This document shows positions 7,879-16,400 of a stretch of 64,000 nucleotides of DNA, in pieces; position 1 is the stretch's first letter; each line of letters starts with the position of its first letter. Source of the DNA: CBDDFS01 sp965227255 (GTDB taxonomy: Bacteria > Bacteroidota > Bacteroidia > Flavobacteriales_E > Vicingaceae). A program made the position numbers and the translations under genes. The stretch lies in assembly GCA_965227255.1 (NCBI GenBank), contig CBDDFS010000002.1:620001-684000 (forward strand). The letters run 5' to 3'. Under the pieces are notes generated by a model. The model did no database searches. It saw only the letters and a list, made by a program, of their open reading frames with translations, and had not been told where the DNA came from.

Positions 7879-9125
7879 AGCATTTCATTCTCTCCCTGTT
7901 TTTACTGTTTATTACTGTTGATTTCTACGCTCAGTCGCCGCTTCGTGTTCGATATGATCTCGGTCCCCAATATGCAATTAGAAAAATATTGTTGGATGAC
8001 AATTCTGAAATACAGGTTTCAAATATTCAATACGAAGGACATGCTCAGGCCATTGGCATATTCAGTAACAGCTCAAAATACTATGTCATTAAAAGAGGGA
8101 TCATTCTGTCGACGGGTAATGTTGAAGATGCAATTGGCCCGAATGAAAGTGGAAAAACAGGCCAGGCACTATCAATGAAAGGGATCAAAGAACTCGAAGA
8201 CATTGGAACGGGAAAAACCTTTGATGGCGCTAAACTTCAATTTGAATTTCAGTCATCTTCCGATTCAATTTATTTCAATTATGTATTTGCGTCAGAGGAA
8301 TACCCCGAATTCGTTGATAAGGGTGTCAATGACATATTTGCCTTCTTTCTCGAAGACCTTGAAAGTGGTAAAAGACAAAATCTGGCAGTTTTCGGTCTCG
8401 ATCAAAAGCCCGTAAACGTGGATAATATAAACGATCGACATAATAACGAATTCTATATACCGAATGCCAGATGGGACCCGAATAACATCTCGCAATTCAA
8501 GTCAGATCCTGGTTTAGGCGAGCTTTCTCTGACCTATGAATACGATGGATTTACCAAGCTTTTATCTGCTGGTTCGGCCATAGAACCTGGCAGGCGATAT
8601 CGCATAACATTTGCAATAGCCGATGTAGGTGATGAAATATATGATTCCGCTGTTTTTCTTGAAGCCGGTTCCTTTGGTTCATTTAAGTCCAAACCAAAGA
8701 ACCCGGATCTGGTCAAATTGAGGCAGGAATTTATAGCAGAACTCGATGATTCAAGGATACGATACTCTCTTTCAAATAATTCTTTGACACTTTCTTACCA
8801 GATCAATTTTGCATTTGACGAATATGAATTAAAAGCAGATTCGGCACTTAAAGTGTTGAATACAATTGCTCGCCTCTTGAAATTGAATGACTCAATGGAT
8901 CTTATTATATCAGGTCATACCGACAATATTGGTTCTGAGGAATACAATATTGATCTTTCAAGTAAAAGAGCAAATTTTGCCCGATCTCATCTGATCTCTC
9001 TTGGAATAAATGGGGAGAGGGTATCCAGTACTGGTTACGGTGACAACAGGCCAATTACAGATAATATCACGGCAAAAAGCAGGTTGCAGAATAGAAGACT
9101 TGAATTTGAATTCATACCCAGATAG
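7875..9125 (+). CDS. Exported choice-of-anchor-L / OmpA fusion protein
   Basis: A 416-residue exported protein starting with TTG at 7875, inside the upstream stop; this start is chosen because it supplies a complete signal peptide (KHFILSLFLLFITVDFYAQS). Residues about 35-275 form a choice-of-anchor L domain, recognised by KRGIILSTGNV, DSIYFNYVFASEEYPEF and the calcium-type NDIFAFFLED and RYRITFAIADVGDEIYDS segments. Residues about 300-416 are an OmpA peptidoglycan-binding domain (INFAFDEYELKADS, SGHTDNIGSEEYNIDLSSKRA, RLQNRRLEF). Choice-of-anchor L usually occurs in type IX cargo with a sorting tail; here the protein appears tethered to peptidoglycan instead. Function unknown. Confidence 0.88.
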   Translation: MKHFILSLFLLFITVDFYAQSPLRVRYDLGPQYAIRKILLDDNSEIQVSNIQYEGHAQAIGIFSNSSKYYVIKRGIILSTGNVEDAIGPNESGKTGQALSMKGIKELEDIGTGKTFDGAKLQFEFQSSSDSIYFNYVFASEEYPEFVDKGVNDIFAFFLEDLESGKRQNLAVFGLDQKPVNVDNINDRHNNEFYIPNARWDPNNISQFKSDPGLGELSLTYEYDGFTKLLSAGSAIEPGRRYRITFAIADVGDEIYDSAVFLEAGSFGSFKSKPKNPDLVKLRQEFIAELDDSRIRYSLSNNSLTLSYQINFAFDEYELKADSALKVLNTIARLLKLNDSMDLIISGHTDNIGSEEYNIDLSSKRANFARSHLISLGINGERVSSTGYGDNRPITDNITAKSRLQNRRLEFEFIPR

Positions 9126-9172
9126 TTTTAAACATTGAATTATTCTGGTCCTCTTTTGTGTATATTTTCTTA

Positions 9173-10237
9173 ATGTCTTCCGACGAAAATATTGTCAAGG
9201 GTAGAGGGGCCCAGATCAATTCACAGAATCCATTTTTGAAGGATGAATTGGGTGTTTTTGATGAGGACGGTATTGATGATCTAAATGATCCGAATGCCAA
9301 AACGACCTATCTGAAAGAGAATCCAAGGAAAATTGTCAATAAGGTTTACAGTCCTGACCTTGGTTTTGAATATTCAATGAACCCGTATCAGGGTTGTGAA
9401 CATGGTTGCGTCTACTGCTATGCAAGAAATACCCATCATTATTGGGGTTATAGCGCCGGATTGGATTTCGAACAAAAGATCATAATTAAAGAAAATGCGG
9501 CTAAAACGCTCGAAAAGCAGTTTCGAAATCCGAATTGGAAAGTCAGCCCTATTATGTTGGCAGGAAACACAGATTGTTATCAACCCGCCGAAAGGAAGCT
9601 GAAAATCACTCGTTCCATCCTTGAAGTTATGCTGAAACATAGGCATCCGGTTGGTTTGATTACCAAAAATGAATTGGTAACTCGGGATGCTGATTTACTG
9701 GCGGATCTTGCGAAGGACAATCTGGTGAATGTCGCTGTATCAATCAATTCATTAAACGAGAATGTACGTCGAAAGTTAGAGCCAAGAACCACTACTTATA
9801 AAGCCAGGATTAAGGCCATTGAAAATCTGGCGAAGAAGGACATCCCTGTGAATGTAATGATAGCCCCGGTGATACCGGGTCTAACGAGTTCAGAAATACC
9901 GGATATTATTAAAACTGCATCTCACGCAGGAGCCAATTCGGCGGCCTATATAATAGTGCGATTGAATGGTGCGGTAGGTGGTATTTTTATTGATTGGGTA
10001 AAGAAGCAATTTCCTGACAGAGCAGATAAAATTTTAAACCAGGTTGCAGACTGCCATGGAGGAAAAATCAATGATAGTCGATTCGGAACCAGAATGAGAG
10101 GAGAGGGCAAAGTGGCAGATTCTATCCGTCAGATATTTCATATTGCAAGAAACAGGTGGATGGGTGAAAGGAAAATACAGGCTTTGAATACATCTTCTTT
10201 TATTCGCGGGAATTCTAATCAATTAAGTTTATTTTAG
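9173..10237 (+). CDS. PA0069-family radical SAM protein
   Basis: A 354-residue radical S-adenosylmethionine protein. The Fe4S4-binding CxxxCxxC lies at C75, C79 and C82 (QGCEHGCVYCYARNTHHYWG), and the flanking residues match the spore photolyase-like PA0069 family. Other family landmarks are AGNTDCYQPAERKLKITRSIL and APVIPGLTSSEIPDI. Its substrate is unknown; a DNA- or tRNA-related role is only guessed from the relationship to spore photoproduct lyase. An in-frame GTG at 9158 is possible, but the ATG at 9173 suits the family start and leaves room for an AT-rich promoter. Confidence 0.9.
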   Translation: MSSDENIVKGRGAQINSQNPFLKDELGVFDEDGIDDLNDPNAKTTYLKENPRKIVNKVYSPDLGFEYSMNPYQGCEHGCVYCYARNTHHYWGYSAGLDFEQKIIIKENAAKTLEKQFRNPNWKVSPIMLAGNTDCYQPAERKLKITRSILEVMLKHRHPVGLITKNELVTRDADLLADLAKDNLVNVAVSINSLNENVRRKLEPRTTTYKARIKAIENLAKKDIPVNVMIAPVIPGLTSSEIPDIIKTASHAGANSAAYIIVRLNGAVGGIFIDWVKKQFPDRADKILNQVADCHGGKINDSRFGTRMRGEGKVADSIRQIFHIARNRWMGERKIQALNTSSFIRGNSNQLSLF

Positions 10238-10263
10238 TGCTGGACCATTTATAGCCTTAAGAG

Positions 10264-10605
10264 ATGAAAAAGTCAAAGCTGAAAATATTACTTGTCCTTG
10301 CCATTATTGTGACAGCCTGTTCTTCAAGCAAATTGCTCACACCTACACAAGCAGATGCGGATCGGATGACCGATAAGTATCCCGACATTACTCTTGCTCA
10401 ATTAACTGAGGGAAAAAGCCTGTATCAGTCGAAGTGCACAGCTTGTCATCCGGCTAAGAATCCAACGAAATGGACTCCCCAGGAATGGGACAAAATCGTT
10501 CCGGGAATGGTAAATAAAGCCAACAAAAAGCAGGAAAAAATTTCTGAAAGCGAGAAAGATCTGATCATGAAATATGTTCAGACGGCTTGTCAGGCTCAAG
10601 GTTGA
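10264..10605 (+). CDS. Small monoheme cytochrome c-like lipoprotein
   Basis: A 113-residue lipoprotein (lipobox VTAC, lipid cysteine 19) with one c-type heme site, CTACH at 58-62, in SLYQSKCTACHPAKNPTKWT. A methionine in the PGMVNKANKK region could be the distal ligand. The length and single heme suggest a small electron carrier held in the periplasm or outer membrane. It lies 26 bases after the radical SAM gene and may be co-transcribed, though no functional link is evident. The electron partner is unknown. Confidence 0.8.
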   Translation: MKKSKLKILLVLAIIVTACSSSKLLTPTQADADRMTDKYPDITLAQLTEGKSLYQSKCTACHPAKNPTKWTPQEWDKIVPGMVNKANKKQEKISESEKDLIMKYVQTACQAQG

Positions 10606-10610
10606 TTTTA

Positions 10611-10886
10611 CTATTTTACTCTCACTAGTCCCATCATATAGGACGGCTTTCCGTCTTTAATGATGTCAATCAGGATCTCCATTTCTTTTTTAATGATTCC
10701 CTTTTGCTTCTGGTAAAAACGATCGATCTGCTTAATGATACTATCCAGTTGGTTCTCCATGATCCATCCTGGATGGATGTTATCACTGTTATACAGGTTT
10801 ACTAAAATTTTATCCTCTCCTGAATCCAATTCAAGATCCAGATACTCATAATCTAAATGGGAGTTTTTAATTCTAAGCGATTTCAT
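10611..10886 (-). CDS. Hypothetical 91-residue soluble protein
   Basis: I do not recognise this protein. It has 91 residues, is mixed alpha/beta in appearance, highly charged, and lacks a signal peptide or membrane segment. It opens MKSLRIKNSHLDYEYLDLEL and ends KPSYMMGLVRVK. The gene converges on the cytochrome gene with a 5-base gap and is followed upstream by about 380 bases of non-coding DNA. Codon use looks like its neighbours, which favours a real gene, but no motif supports a function. Confidence 0.5.
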   Translation of the reverse strand: MKSLRIKNSHLDYEYLDLELDSGEDKILVNLYNSDNIHPGWIMENQLDSIIKQIDRFYQKQKGIIKKEMEILIDIIKDGKPSYMMGLVRVK

Positions 10887-11210
10887 AATAATTGTTTTAA
10901 AATTCTTTGATAAAGTAAACGCTCAGAAATAGAGAATTGGTGGACACAGAATGTCCTGTTTTCTAAAAAGATGTTAATTCTAGTCGTCAGTCGTCAGTCG
11001 TCAGTCAATTGGATTCAATGTTTTGATGATACAGTGGTAGGCAGTGTGAGCAAAAAAAAGAAATACGGAGCTGAAAGGAGTTTGACATCTCGAAGAAAGA
11101 CTCACATAGTACTTGCTGGGTTTCCTCGGTATATTCGGTTGACCTTTGTGCCCCTAAGTCAATATCAAAATTGACTCGCTGCGCTCATTAGCATTAATTC
11201 GCTTACAAAT
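10887..11210. other. Non-coding stretch with a heptamer tandem repeat
   Basis: No convincing gene is seen here; a 67-codon open frame on the plus strand (10971-11174) has no recognisable features. The stretch contains GTCGTCA repeated three times plus a partial copy (10983-11006). At its right end it enters a large imperfect palindrome that continues to 11263 beside the tRNA gene. The low coding quality and the repeat suggest decayed or structural DNA. Confidence 0.5.
10983..11006. repeat. GTCGTCA heptamer tandem repeat (about 3.4 copies)
   Basis: Three exact GTCGTCA units followed by GTC occur in a row within non-coding DNA. It may be a variable-number tandem repeat; no function is visible. 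Confidence 0.75.
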
Positions 11211-11241
11211 AAAAAAGCGAGCTTTTTATTTGCTCGCTTTT
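11211..11241 (-). terminator. Rho-independent terminator downstream of the tRNA
   Basis: AAAAGCGAGC (11213-11222) and GCTCGCTTTT (11232-11241) form a perfect 10-bp stem with a 9-base loop. On the minus strand the stem runs into a T-run (the A-run at 11211-11216), so it terminates transcription coming from the tRNA gene. It is nested in a wider imperfect inverted repeat (11162-11263). Confidence 0.75.
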
Positions 11242-11269
11242 AATGCTTGTATCAATTTTGATGCATTTG

Positions 11270-11343
11270 TGGGCCCTGCTGGGCTCGAACCAGCGACCAC
11301 CTGATTATGAGTCAGGTGCTCTAACCAACTGAGCTAAGGGCCC
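11270..11343 (-). tRNA. tRNA with CAT anticodon (Ile2 or elongator Met)
   Basis: A full cloverleaf is present: acceptor GGGCCCT/AGGGCCC, D-arm AGCTCAGTTGGTTAGAGC, anticodon stem CCTGA/TCAGG with loop CTCATAA (anticodon CAT), and T-arm CGCTGGTTCGAGCCCAGC. The CCA tail is not encoded. The body resembles the E. coli minor tRNA-Ile2, whose CAT is modified to lysidine-AT, at least as closely as elongator tRNA-Met. Sequence alone does not settle which amino acid it carries. It is not the initiator, as the first acceptor pair is G-C. Confidence 0.95.
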
Positions 11344-11406
11344 GAAATCCTTAGATTTCTTTAAGAGCCTGCAATTTTACATATTTGCCCGTTCATACGC
11401 AAAGCA

Positions 11407-12066
11407 ATGCCCGAAAAACAGGCCATGAACATCAATAAGAGTCAAATTAAGAACATCCTCTTTGATTTGGGAGGAGTTCTACTAAACATTGACTATAAGC
11501 TTACAGAGGACTCGTTTATTTCTCTTGGTATGCAAGATTTTGACGAGCATTATTCTCAGGCTGCTCAAAGCGGATTATTCGATGATTTTGAAACAGGTAA
11601 AATTTCTTCAACTGATTTCTTAAATATCCTCGCAAGAAAATTTTCTTCAGATATAACCTCCGCGCAAATGAGAGATGCCTGGAATGCCATGTTACTCGAC
11701 TTTCCTTCAAACCGCCTAATGCTGCTTGATACTTTGAAAGATGATTTCAATCTATTTATGTTGAGCAACACGAATGAAATTCATTTTGAAGCCTTTAATG
11801 AGATCTTTTCACGATATTATGATGGCTCGATAACTGAATATTTCGAAAAAGTCTATTACTCTCATCAAATAGGTATGAGAAAACCTGATGCGAATGTTTT
11901 TCAGCATATCCTGGATGATCAGCAAATTAAAAGCGAAGAAACACTCTTCATTGATGATTCAGAGCAGCACATCAAAGGTGCTCTCAAATTAGGTATACAG
12001 GCTGTATGGCTTGAACCGGGAAAGGATGTAATTCAATTGCTAAAGTCAATCGGCATCCTGGCATAA
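11407..12066 (+). CDS. HAD-superfamily (subfamily IA) phosphatase
   Basis: A 219-residue cytosolic HAD hydrolase of the YihX type. Motif I is NILFDLGGVLLNID, motif II is FMLSNTNEIHF, motif III includes the lysine in GMRKPDANVFQHI, and motif IV is TLFIDDSEQHI. The C1 cap is helical, as in small sugar-phosphate phosphatases. The ATG at 11407 is taken, though an in-frame ATG at 11425 is equally near the first motif. Its last 21 bases overlap the end of the convergent epimerase gene. Substrate unknown. Confidence 0.9.
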   Translation: MPEKQAMNINKSQIKNILFDLGGVLLNIDYKLTEDSFISLGMQDFDEHYSQAAQSGLFDDFETGKISSTDFLNILARKFSSDITSAQMRDAWNAMLLDFPSNRLMLLDTLKDDFNLFMLSNTNEIHFEAFNEIFSRYYDGSITEYFEKVYYSHQIGMRKPDANVFQHILDDQQIKSEETLFIDDSEQHIKGALKLGIQAVWLEPGKDVIQLLKSIGILA

Positions 12067-12447
12067 TTCGACAAGGACGCCATGTGTGGATTTAGGGTGA
12101 AGAAAGCAAATGAGTTTATTGTCAGCACCTGAGAGCGGCTCTTCACTCAACAGAACAAATCCTTCTTCATTCAATCTTGCCATTTCTGCTCGTATGTCAT
12201 CCACAGCTATGGCCACATGATGAATGCCCCCACCCCTTTTCTCAATAAACTTATGGATAGCGCTATTCTCATTTGAGGCTTCCAGTAATTCTATTTTTGA
12301 TTCACCAAGCTCAAAGAAACTTGTGCTTACACCTTCTCTTTCCACACTTTCTACCTTATAATGTGACTTGCCAAGAAGTTTCTTAAAAGTGTTATTGGCT
12401 TCTTCTAAATTGCTGACGGCAATGCCGAGGTGTTCTATTTTTTTCAT
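12046..12447 (-). CDS. mce: Methylmalonyl-CoA epimerase
   Basis: A 133-residue vicinal oxygen chelate enzyme that interconverts (2R)- and (2S)-methylmalonyl-CoA, linking propionyl-CoA to succinyl-CoA. Family signatures are IEHLGIAVSNLEEA at the start (metal-ligand His), ELLEAS, the central GGGIHHVAIAVDDI and the terminal HGVLVELCQ with the catalytic/metal glutamate. Length is typical. The ATG lies 3 bases after the T-run of a strong terminator, so expression needs read-through or a promoter hidden in that hairpin. Confidence 0.93.
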   Translation of the reverse strand: MKKIEHLGIAVSNLEEANNTFKKLLGKSHYKVESVEREGVSTSFFELGESKIELLEASNENSAIHKFIEKRGGGIHHVAIAVDDIRAEMARLNEEGFVLLSEEPLSGADNKLICFLHPKSTHGVLVELCQDAD

Positions 12448-12450
12448 GGC

Positions 12451-12482
12451 AAAAAAAAGGTCCCGACTATATCGAGACCTTC
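12451..12482 (-). terminator. Rho-independent terminator between a type IX cargo gene and mce
   Basis: On the minus strand AAGGTCTCGA and TCGGGACCTT pair in a 10-base stem with one mismatch and a 5-base loop (TATAG), followed by eight T residues (12458-12451). It ends the gene at 12503-13294. The T-run lies 3 bases from the mce start codon. Confidence 0.8.
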
Positions 12483-12502
12483 ACTTTAAATTTTTTGAGA
12501 GA

Positions 12503-13294
12503 CTATTTCTTGTTGAATTTCTCTGTTTTGTTGTCGTAACTGAGATAGTATAATCCTTTTTTCAACTTCGCCACATCAACATTGGATCCGTAACCTCTTT
12601 TTACGATGTTTCCGTATGCGTCGTATATCTCATAAAGAGTTTCACTTGAAAAGATAATTTCTTCTTTAACGTTCTTTTCGGGAGTAAATGTTACTTCAGG
12701 AGAGGTAGACATGGCAGTTGCCGACTTTGAATATCTCGGACTTCCTGTATAATCAACCTGCTTAACTCGAACTGTATTTTCGCCAGAATGTGGAGTAATC
12801 TTGAATTGATAAGTGTGCTCTGAAGGTTTTCCGACACCTTCAACTTCACCTACTTTAACCCACTTGTTCCATCTTTTTTGTTCAACAGTGAAGGTTAAAA
12901 CACCAGATTCACCTGAAGTCTTCCAAGTGAAAACTCCTTTGTTGTCTAGATGAACAGATTTAGTTGTGAAAGTACTTTTTGGTTTAAGTACTTCAGGATT
13001 CAATACTCTCGGCTTGCAATCATCTTTGTGCTTGATCTTAACGATGACCGGATCACCCATTTTAATCTGGGCATTTCTGAAATCGATTTCAAATGCACTT
13101 GAATTCACTTCGTCAGTAGTAACATTTCCGTTAATAGTGACTTCAAATGTGCAGAAACCAACTCCAGATCCGGCAAATGGATTTTGCACATATAAATTCT
13201 TTCCCTGATAATGCCCCTCCAAAACTATTATACCAGCCTGCGCCTGTATCCAGACTGCAGCCGTTAGAAGGAGGAAAACAAATTTCAATTTCAT
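12503..13294 (-). CDS. Exported protein with type IX (type A) sorting domain
   Basis: A 263-residue exported protein: signal peptide MKLKFVFLLLTAAVWIQAQA, then beta-rich immunoglobulin-like segments and a C-terminal type A sorting domain of about 55 residues (YEIYDAYGNIVKRGYGSNVD, then LKKGLYYLSYDNKTEKFNKK). The C-terminal basic KxxKFxKK end is typical of substrates recognised by the type IX translocon and anchored at, or released from, the cell surface. No enzymatic motif is visible. A well-spaced promoter lies upstream (13342-13373) and a terminator downstream, so it is a single-gene unit. Confidence 0.85.
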   Translation of the reverse strand: MKLKFVFLLLTAAVWIQAQAGIIVLEGHYQGKNLYVQNPFAGSGVGFCTFEVTINGNVTTDEVNSSAFEIDFRNAQIKMGDPVIVKIKHKDDCKPRVLNPEVLKPKSTFTTKSVHLDNKGVFTWKTSGESGVLTFTVEQKRWNKWVKVGEVEGVGKPSEHTYQFKITPHSGENTVRVKQVDYTGSPRYSKSATAMSTSPEVTFTPEKNVKEEIIFSSETLYEIYDAYGNIVKRGYGSNVDVAKLKKGLYYLSYDNKTEKFNKK

Positions 13295-13341
13295 TTCAGA
13301 ACTCTTTACAGTTATATATGTCCCAACTTATACAACCAATG

Positions 13342-13373
13342 CAATATTAAAACCTTATTGGAACATATCAAAA
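13342..13373 (-). promoter_or_regulatory. Bacteroidota promoter of the type IX-sorted protein gene
   Basis: On the minus strand TTTTG (13373-13369) is followed after 19 bases by TAATATTG (13349-13342), close to the -33 TTTG / -7 TAnnTTTG arrangement with standard spacing. It lies about 48 bases before the start codon at 13294. Confidence 0.5.
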
Positions 13374-13460
13374 TTAATTAATCTTTTTGTCCTTTGTGTT
13401 TTACGCGGTTTTTTGCGAATAGTTATAAGCCAAGCATTGCTCTAAAAATAAGCTTTTCTA

Positions 13461-16400
13461 TCAGTTTGCGACCTCATTTTTATTCTTCTTTTTAATTCGG
13501 TCCTTAATTTCTTGTAAATGTTGCATCTTCATTTCGTTTCTGTGCTCCTTGGCAGAGGAGGTATAATACTGATGATTCTCCAGAAATGTAACCTGTAACT
13601 CGTCCCAATGTTCATCTGATCGTACCATATTTCGGTCTAGAAGCTCTTGCTTCAGTTTAGCCGATACATCATGAAAGTCTTCTCTACCCAAGTAATCAAG
13701 ATCGGCATCTCTCAGTATTTTTTCGAGCATTGTTTTAGGTCTTTTTGTGGCGAACGTCACAAGGATCAGATTTTCAATCAATTCAATCTGATCTTCGTTA
13801 AATCCATAATTAGGAAGATCTTCTCGGGCCATTTTAGCACCTAAGGTTTCGTTGTTCTGGTATTTTTCAATGAAGCCGGCGTCATGATATAATGCAGCCA
13901 TTTTCAGGGCAAACAGATCTTCGTTGTGTATTCCTTCCCTTAGTGCAATGCGCTCAACGGCCTGGCAAACTTCAATCGTGTGCTGAACATTGTGATAGTG
14001 TAAGTCTTTGGGCAGACTCTTTTCCAGTTTTTTCAAAATATTCTGCTCCGCTTCGTGATACTTGATCGGACTGAATAAATTGAGGTTAACGTATTCCCAG
14101 AATGTATCATTTGGTTCAATTCCATTCCCATCTACAGATAAATGTGGTTTAATGGAATGCACAAAATACATGTCTATTTCACCTTTGTTTTTGGCATGTA
14201 TTTTTCCCCGGTATTCACAATGGAAATAATCCTTGATCTCTTCATAAGTGGCTTCTGAAACATTTACCATTCCTACTTCTCCATTTGTTTCTACCCTGCT
14301 GGCCACATTTACCGTATCACCCCATATGTCATAGGCGAAACGCTTTATGCCGATCACACCGGCAATGATCACCCCTGTGTGAATTCCCAATCTCAAACCC
14401 CATTCAGGTTCACCTGCCTTTTTCAACTCTTCGTTGAAATCGTCCATTACTCTCTGTACCTCCAATCCTGCTAATACAACGTCGATCGGATTACTTTTAT
14501 TCCTGATCGGTATTCCACCGGCACACATGTATGCGTCTCCAATGGTTTTGATCTTTTCTACATTGTATTTCTCAATGATCTCATCGAATTTCACGAAGAA
14601 GGAATCAAGCTTCGATACTAGTTCTGTTGGTTTGAGACTCTCTGAGATTTTGGTAAAGCCCTTGAAATCGGTGAACATGACCGATACCTTATTGTAGTTT
14701 CTGGCGGTAGCTTTCCCTTTAACTTTTAGTTCCTCAACCGTGCTTTCCGGAAGCACATTCAGAAGTAATGTTTCCAGTTTTTCTTTTTCCTCTTCAAGAA
14801 GAAGTTTTTGTTTTTCAATCTCTTCTTTTTGATCTCTTACCTCAATTGTTCTTTGTTCTACCTCTTTTTCCAGTCTTTCTTTCTGGGCTTGAATGGTTCT
14901 CAATCGATTTCTATAGAATAAGAAAGCGCCACCTGCCAGGAATAAGATTGAAATAACCTGAATCCACCATATCCTCCAGAAAGGAGGCCTGATAACAATT
15001 TCCAATTCTACAACCTCACTCCATTTATTATCACTATTTGTTCCTTTAACCATGAAGGTATACTTGCCCGGATCGAGGTTGGTATATTTTGCCCTTCTTG
15101 TGTTGTCATCAAAGGTCCAGTTCTGATCAAAGCCTTCCAGTTTATAGGCATATCGATTTCTTTCAGGTAAAGAATAATGAAGGGCAGAGAAACTAAATGA
15201 AAAGACGTTCTGTGTGTATGAGAGTTCAATTTGATCAGTTACAGAAATTGATTCTTTGAGAACACTCTCCGGTCCGGGTTGCACCGATTTATTGAATAAC
15301 TGGAAATCGGTTATGACCAGGTGAGGAGGGAGGTTATTAACTTTTATATTGCTTGGAAAGAAAGAGTTGACACCTTTTATTCCACCAAAGAACAATTCTC
15401 CATTGTCATCCTGAAAGTATGCTCCTACATTGAATTCGTTACTCTGAAGACCGTCGTACTCATCGTAATTGTCTACTGACTTATCTACAATGTTAAATTT
15501 CGATAATCCGTTATTCGTACTGCACCATAAATTCTCTTTCTCATCGAGAAGCATTCCATAGATCACATTATTGGCCAGGCCGTCTCTTTCTGTAAAGCTG
15601 ATTACCTGCTTATTTTTTGGGTCAAGTCTGCTGAGTCCACCACCAAATGTTCCTATCCAAATGAAGCCGTCTTCATCCTCGATCAAACTGAGGACAGTGT
15701 TATTCCTTAATGTATTTGGATTGCCCTTCTCATATCGATGAATTTCAAAAGAATATTCTCCATTCTCAATTACTTTGCACAAGCCGTCATCGGTTCCTAC
15801 CCATATTGTTTTGTCCCTGCTTTCGATGATCTTTCGAGCAATATTACTAGGCAATCCGTTGCGTTGATTAAAGTTTTTATAGACTCCCTTTCCTCTGTCA
15901 AAGAGATGCAGACCTGATCTGCTGGCCACCCAAATTCTGTCCTTCGAATCTTTTATAATGTTATATGTCCGTTCTTTGATCCGGACACCCATAGCATTGT
16001 ATACCCTGAAGGAATTGTTTGCAGAATTGAAGAGATAAACACCGCCATCCGTTCCGAGCAACATTTCTTTTGCATTCAAACGCAAAACGGAATAAATCGC
16101 ATTTGCTCTTCTTTCATTATTGACTACTATGCTCGGAGTATAAGTTTCATTTACATTGCTCTGACGATTGAATTTGTTCAATCCTTCATTGGATCCAACC
16201 CATAAAATTTCTTCCTCGGCATAAATTGACCAAATGATATTTCGACTAATACTGCTAATTCCTCCCAGGTCGAAATCGAAGTGATTGAAGTTCTGTTTCA
16301 GGATATCGAACTTGCTCAATCCAACGGAAGTTCCAATCCACATAATCCCACTATTGTCTTGATAAATGGAGGTTATGTCATTACTGATTATCGAACTTTC

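Noticed and set aside
10971..11174. A 67-codon open frame in the non-coding stretch.
   Set aside because: It runs through the heptamer repeat, has no coherent composition and no recognisable motif.
11270..11343. Initiator tRNA-fMet.
   Set aside because: The acceptor stem begins with a paired G-C and the anticodon stem lacks the three G-C pairs of initiators. The tRNA is Ile2 or elongator Met.
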